Source: Deltaproteobacteria bacterium (GTDB taxonomy: Bacteria; Bdellovibrionota_F; JAHFAK01). From it: 18,056 bases of DNA. The position numbers and the translations under genes are program-made. The notes beneath the pieces were generated by a model. The model was not told where the DNA came from. It saw only the letters and a program-made list of their open reading frames with translations, and ran no database searches. The stretch spans positions 1-18,056 of the forward strand of contig JAHFAK010000035.1 in the NCBI GenBank assembly GCA_023250585.1, written 5' to 3'. Position 1 is the first letter of the stretch. Each line of letters opens with the position of its first letter. Below are positions 14,924 through 18,056 of the stretch, piece by piece.

Positions 14924-16069
14924 ATGAAACACCTCTTGCTCTTGGTATGCCTTAACATAGGTTTTTTTTCGTGTACCAAGAATGAAACATATAACGAAGC
15001 ATATGTTAATTCGAAAACTCTCTATAGACTTACTGATCCAGAAGTATTTAATCTTGGTATACCCAAAGAGTTTTTTGTAGGAAAATTACAGTCTAATCGA
15101 AAGCAATCAATTTGTCACACACAAGGGCTTTATATTGATAAAAACCGAATTTTTGTAAGCTGTATTTTATATAATATGGAAGAGGTGAATACTCGTTCAT
15201 ATTATTCCGAAGCGTTCTTACTTGAAGCAGACCTTTCTCATATTCTCAATAAGCAAAAGACCATCCAATGGACACTTCACCAATTTGCTCAAGATGTAGC
15301 AAAAATTGAGCGCAAAAGAATTTCTCAAACAGTTTTTGGCGATAATGATGTTCCGAAAGGAGCGCATGATTTCATGTATAAGCTTTCTCATCCATCGGGA
15401 ATGGAAAGAGATGTGAATGAAAATTTCATTTGGCTTACCCCCAGTGTTTATGGCCCAAAAAGCTCTGCTCATTTTCGTAAATATAATATCGACAGAGGAC
15501 GCTTCATGAAAGAATTTTGGCATGTTCCTGATCATAGTGGGCTTGTTCTTCCTTTGGATAATAATATCATCGTTGGTGTTACGTGGGGCAGTAAGGAGTT
15601 TCTTGCGCTCGATACCAAAACCGGTCAGTATAAACTTTACGAAAATACACTTCCAGAACTCGTTGATTATCAAGACAGTACTCGGCTTTCATCAAATATT
15701 TTTTTATGTGGTGGCAAGGCAATTACAAAAACCTGGAATAGCAGAATACACACAGGGCGTATTCATGTTTTGCACATTAATGGTTCAAGCTATGATAAAC
15801 TTTCTTTTGAATTGATGGGGTTCGTTAGGATGAAAAATGTCAACGAAGACATGCGTGATTTAGGAGTTGTCGAATATGTTTACAAAGATTACAAGGGCAC
15901 AATACAAGAAATAAAGGCAATTAAAAGTACCTATGCCGGAGTCGAGACAAACGTTACACTGCCTCATGAAGGGATGTCTTTGGACCCTGAGAAACAATGG
16001 CTTTATTTCGTTCCTCAAGATCTTCCGGATGCCAAACTTTTTCGTTATAAAATTTCAAAAATTCAATAA
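14924..16069 (+). CDS. Beta-propeller lipoprotein, DUF6454-like
   Basis: A 381-residue exported protein with a short lipoprotein signal ending GFFSC (Cys 17; Phe at -3 is slightly atypical). The remainder repeats beta-strand blades with conserved marks: ICHTQGLYIDKNRIFVSC (64-80), LSHPSGMERDVNENFIWL (154-171), SSAHFRKYNID (180-190), HVPDHSG (200-206) and VGVTWGSKEFLALD (217-230). HTQG, HPxG, IWxP..Y.P.S, DHxG and NWGSR are the landmarks I associate with DUF6454 proteins (six-bladed propeller-like); this assignment is from memory. Such domains usually bind ligands or read cell-surface material; no enzymatic residue is certain here. It follows the EEP hydrolase after 21 nt without its own Shine-Dalgarno, so the two are probably expressed together. 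Its tail overlaps antisense with the protein remnant at 16070-16202. Confidence 0.75.
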   Translation: MKHLLLLVCLNIGFFSCTKNETYNEAYVNSKTLYRLTDPEVFNLGIPKEFFVGKLQSNRKQSICHTQGLYIDKNRIFVSCILYNMEEVNTRSYYSEAFLLEADLSHILNKQKTIQWTLHQFAQDVAKIERKRISQTVFGDNDVPKGAHDFMYKLSHPSGMERDVNENFIWLTPSVYGPKSSAHFRKYNIDRGRFMKEFWHVPDHSGLVLPLDNNIIVGVTWGSKEFLALDTKTGQYKLYENTLPELVDYQDSTRLSSNIFLCGGKAITKTWNSRIHTGRIHVLHINGSSYDKLSFELMGFVRMKNVNEDMRDLGVVEYVYKDYKGTIQEIKAIKSTYAGVETNVTLPHEGMSLDPEKQWLYFVPQDLPDAKLFRYKISKIQ

Positions 16070-16202
16070 TTGCTTCTGTAGCATTTTGATCTGATTGCTT
16101 TGGTAATGAATCTCCAGGTAATTCATGGTATGCTTCAAGATGTATATTCCATCCTATCACTTCTTTGCCTTGAATAGTTATGACGTTGTGTATAGATGCA
16201 CT
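16070..16202 (-). pseudogene. Minus-strand protein remnant of unknown family
   Basis: From 16202 the frame on the minus strand reads protein-like sequence (VITIQGKEVIGWNIHLEAYH, then ELPGDSLPKQSDQ and ATEAIIEFLKFYNEK) and continues antisense into the end of the preceding lipoprotein gene, to 15954. It is cut off on its 5' side by two consecutive stop codons (TAG, TAA near 16203-16208). The parts upstream are open only in alternating frames, and there is no plausible start. I do not recognise the family. It looks like the C-terminal end of a decayed gene. The chance that it is only a random open stretch is not small. Confidence 0.3.
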
Positions 16203-16274
16203 TTACTACCAGGAATGATAAATCAGTGTACGTCTCATTCCATGATTTTCCTTCACCTCAAAAAAATGGGATAG

Positions 16275-16484
16275 CACCGGAATATATATAAACATCAGGG
16301 GATATATGATATTCCAAAAACTTTGCTTCAAAAGGTAGTAAAAACATCAAAGGCAAAGAGTAAGAAAGAGGTAATAATTATAGATCTAGAGGTGTATCTA
16401 AAAAGATATACGCTCGAAAAATTTGGAACCTTTGATTTAAACTGGACGCATAAAAGGTTAGACCAGTTTAGGAAAGAAAGATGA
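16275..16484 (+). pseudogene. Remnant of a VapB-type antitoxin gene
   Basis: The open frame reads IPKTLLQKVVKTSKAKSKKE (from 16311), then VIIIDLEVYLKR, then a shortened linker and FGTFDLN...LDQFRKER before TGA (16482-16484). This is the normal order of a VapB of the ribbon-helix-helix type (the segment ending SKKEVI...L..YLKR, then the toxin-binding tail). The beginning is damaged: no ATG is in frame, TAG lies at 16272-16274, and the usual start motif (M-R-T-T-x-x-I-D) cannot be built in one frame. The stop codon overlaps the ATG of the VapC fragment by 4 nt (ATGA), the typical vapBC arrangement. Decayed by point mutations or a frameshift. Confidence 0.65.
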
Positions 16485-16561
16485 TCTTGATTGATACGTC
16501 AGCGTGGATAGATGTCTTGAAGGGTACTGCGAATCAAAAGCTTGCAAATATCGGAAGATGA
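16481..16561 (+). pseudogene. Truncated VapC-type PIN-domain toxin
   Basis: The first 26 codons read MILIDTSAWIDVLKGT..., the standard VapC start with the first catalytic Asp (ID-T-S-A-W at residues 4-9). TGA and TAG follow directly (16559-16564), and no further PIN-domain sequence (second and third Asp, GxxxxxxD) continues in any frame. The toxin is therefore broken and should be inactive. The partner antitoxin gene directly upstream is also decayed. This marks a past addiction module. Confidence 0.7.
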
Positions 16562-16618
16562 TAGCTTGCTGTTAAGAGAAGATTTCCCTATCTTTATACT
16601 ACTAATCCATCATTAGTA

Positions 16619-16659
16619 TCAAAGACGTCTTTGACACTATTTTTCGATTAATGTAGAAA
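16619..16659 (+). promoter_or_regulatory. Promoter of the radical SAM gene with a perfect 16-bp palindrome
   Basis: TTGACA (16631-16636), a 17-bp spacer and TAGAAA (16654-16659) point to transcription starting near 16666, at the ATG (16665). The perfect palindrome TCAAAGACGTCTTTGA (16619-16634) covers the first 4 bases of the -35 box, where a dimeric repressor could block RNA polymerase. There is no Shine-Dalgarno before the ATG. Confidence 0.4.
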
Positions 16660-16664
16660 CAATT

Positions 16665-17654
16665 ATGGGAAAAACACGAGCGTGGATACAACGACAGCAA
16701 AGAGCTATCAGCTATCAATATAGAGTCTTTAAAATGATAGCTACGAGCATTGTGTCCACGAAGCATCCAATCCTTGCACAAATTATTCCCATTCGAAAAT
16801 GTAATCTCGATTGTGCCTATTGTAATGAATACGATAAGGTTTCGGAGCCAGTTCCAACTGAAAAAATGATTGAGAGAATTGATCAGCTGGCAGCATTTGG
16901 TACCAGCATTATTGTCTTTAGTGGTGGTGAACCACTCTTACATCCCGACTTGGATCAATTAATTACCCGAATTCGCTCGCATGGTGTTATTGCAGGATTG
17001 ATTACAAATGGTTATTTATTAACGAAAGACCGTATTGAAAAACTGGGGAAAGCTAGACTCGATTATTTGCAGATCAGTATTGATAATGTAAAGCCCGATG
17101 ATGTTTCCATGAAGAGCTTGAAAGTACTCGATAAAAAACTGGGACTCTTGGCAGAGCATGCGATATTTCAAGTAAATATTAATTCAGTTCTTGGTTCAGG
17201 CATCAATAATCCTGAAGATGCTTTGACTGTCGCCGAACGAGCTATAGCGCTCGGATTTTCTAATACTGTGGGAGTTATTCATAATAAATTTGGCCAATTA
17301 AAACCATTAAGTGAACATGAAAAGTCAATATATAAAAAAATCAAAGCGCTTGGAAAAAAATCATTTGCCCGCATTGATTATTTTCAAAAAAATATTGTCA
17401 ATAGTCAGCCTAATAATTGGCGCTGCCGAGCTGGAGCTCGTTATCTATATATTTGTGAAGATGGGCTTGTTCATTATTGTTCTCAAATGCGCGGCAAGCC
17501 AGGGATATCCTTACGAGACTATACTCGAGAAAATATACGTCGAGAATTCTATACCAAAAAAGTGTGTGCCCCGATGTGTACGATTTCCTGTGTGCACCAA
17601 GCATCATTCTTAGATAATTGGCGAGCACCTCAAAATCTCACTAAAACGCGCTAA
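16665..17654 (+). CDS. Radical SAM protein with C-terminal cysteine-rich (SPASM-like) domain
   Basis: This 329-residue enzyme carries the CNLDCAYC cluster motif (C46, C50, C53, a CxxxCxxC site) that holds the 4Fe-4S centre and binds S-adenosylmethionine. GGEP follows (87-90), which supports SAM binding. The C-terminal part has six cysteines (C254, C264, C272, C301, C305, C309) in [20 protein letters not shown], then YCSQ, then [12 protein letters not shown]. They probably hold one or two auxiliary Fe-S clusters, as in SPASM/twitch-type maturases and related enzymes. I recall closely similar proteins, starting W[17 protein letters not shown], across deltaproteobacteria, annotated only as radical SAM proteins, so the reaction is unknown. 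No precursor peptide lies beside it. The ATG at 16665 lacks a Shine-Dalgarno; the promoter sits unusually close. Confidence 0.9.
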   Translation: MGKTRAWIQRQQRAISYQYRVFKMIATSIVSTKHPILAQIIPIRKCNLDCAYCNEYDKVSEPVPTEKMIERIDQLAAFGTSIIVFSGGEPLLHPDLDQLITRIRSHGVIAGLITNGYLLTKDRIEKLGKARLDYLQISIDNVKPDDVSMKSLKVLDKKLGLLAEHAIFQVNINSVLGSGINNPEDALTVAERAIALGFSNTVGVIHNKFGQLKPLSEHEKSIYKKIKALGKKSFARIDYFQKNIVNSQPNNWRCRAGARYLYICEDGLVHYCSQMRGKPGISLRDYTRENIRREFYTKKVCAPMCTISCVHQASFLDNWRAPQNLTKTR

Positions 17655-17666
17655 TTCTTAGCTTTT
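17650..17666 (+). terminator. Weak possible terminator after the radical SAM gene
   Basis: The overlapping stem GCTAA-TTC-TTAGC (17650-17662) followed by TTTT (17663-17666) lies over the radical SAM stop codon. The stem has only five base pairs, so this is tentative. The opposing gene's stop is 10 nt away. Confidence 0.3.
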
Positions 17667-17673
17667 ACAAGGT

Positions 17674-18056
17674 TTACCGCGTGATAAATTCCTTAATATA
17701 CACTCTATGCTCAGGCAGAGTTTGAGCGGTGAATTCCTTCTGCAGTAATTTTACTAATTGTCTATTTTCATACGGTTTTTTATTATAGCGAAAAAAAATA
17801 AATTTAGTTGTATCAAGACGCAATAGCTCTTCTTCAGTAGTAATGAGAGTCTGAATATGTTTTTTACTTCTAAGAACTAGATGTTCGATAGATATTTCCG
17901 ATTTCCATATTCTATCATCAAATGGTAACTCTATCGTAATAGCAGTAAAAGAAAAACGTTTGTTCTTCATTTGTTTATTCTTTAATTCATTCAAGGTCTC
18001 ATAAATTTTATGGATATCGTAAGGTCGTCCATCAAGGGGAAGATAGAATGTATGAA
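17674..18056 (-). CDS. Unrecognised protein, C-terminal part (runs off the right edge)
   Basis: On the minus strand the frame is open from the window edge to TAA at 17674-17676. It gives at least 126 residues, starting within the edge as ...FYLPLDGRPYDIHKIYETL and continuing through FTAITIELPFDDRIWKSEIS and LVLRSKKHIQTLITTEEELL to VYIKEFITR. A TTG at 17994 could start a shorter protein, but the coding sequence plainly continues upstream past it without a stop, so the gene is probably cut by the window. The composition is soluble and mixed alpha/beta, with no signal or membrane helix in view. I do not recognise the family. Its stop faces the radical SAM gene with only 19 nt between them. Confidence 0.6.
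   Translation of the reverse strand, partial: HTFYLPLDGRPYDIHKIYETLNELKNKQMKNKRFSFTAITIELPFDDRIWKSEISIEHLVLRSKKHIQTLITTEEELLRLDTTKFIFFRYNKKPYENRQLVKLLQKEFTAQTLPEHRVYIKEFITR

Overview
The window is AT-rich, gene-dense DNA from a Gram-negative bacterium. Two lipoproteins, several secreted proteins, a sigma-54-activator tail, a matrixin protease with a GGGCG / membrane helix / RR tail, a PEGA-domain protein and a thrombospondin-type-3 protein together suggest a deltaproteobacteria-like lineage (Bdellovibrionota, Myxococcota or an uncultured relative). That placement is an inference; no marker gene here settles it.

Left part (1-7443). The C-terminal Fis-type helix of a response regulator enters from the left edge on the plus strand. 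A run of minus-strand genes follows: a Cys- and Asp-rich TSP3-repeat lipoprotein, rlmH (23S rRNA pseudouridine methyltransferase), coaD, pmbA/tldE, tldD and gltX. A lone plus-strand tRNA-Arg(TCT) sits between rlmH and coaD. gltX-tldD-pmbA-coaD reads as one operon (gaps of 2 and 8 nt), but a 131-nt imperfectly palindromic element with perfect 22-bp ends is wedged between the pmbA stop codon and the coaD start.

Middle (7444-13642). From a divergent promoter region run a secreted 187-aa protein and an overlapping matrixin-like zinc metalloprotease, then a PEGA-domain envelope protein. Next come a HAD phosphatase and a sugar/polyol-phosphate nucleotidyltransferase, which meet tail-to-tail (23-nt overlap) a CDP-alcohol phosphotransferase carrying an apparently degenerate N-terminal nucleotidyltransferase domain. 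These three together look like a small pathway making a phosphodiester-linked polar compound or phospholipid, with the general layout of the inositol-phosphate cytidylyltransferase/DIPP-synthase system.

Right part (13643-18056). Two plus-strand promoter/5' regions drive a secreted endonuclease/exonuclease/phosphatase-fold protein followed by a DUF6454-like beta-propeller lipoprotein. Then comes a roughly 600-bp graveyard with a decayed vapBC toxin-antitoxin pair and a minus-strand protein remnant. After it lies a radical SAM protein with six C-terminal cysteines, whose promoter carries a perfect 16-bp palindrome. The window ends inside an unrecognised minus-strand gene.

Three genes without a Shine-Dalgarno sequence (gltX, the PEGA gene and the radical SAM gene) have promoter-like hexamers placed so that transcription would begin at or within a few bases of the start codon. 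Leaderless transcription may therefore be common here. I saw no intact mobile element, CRISPR array or phage.
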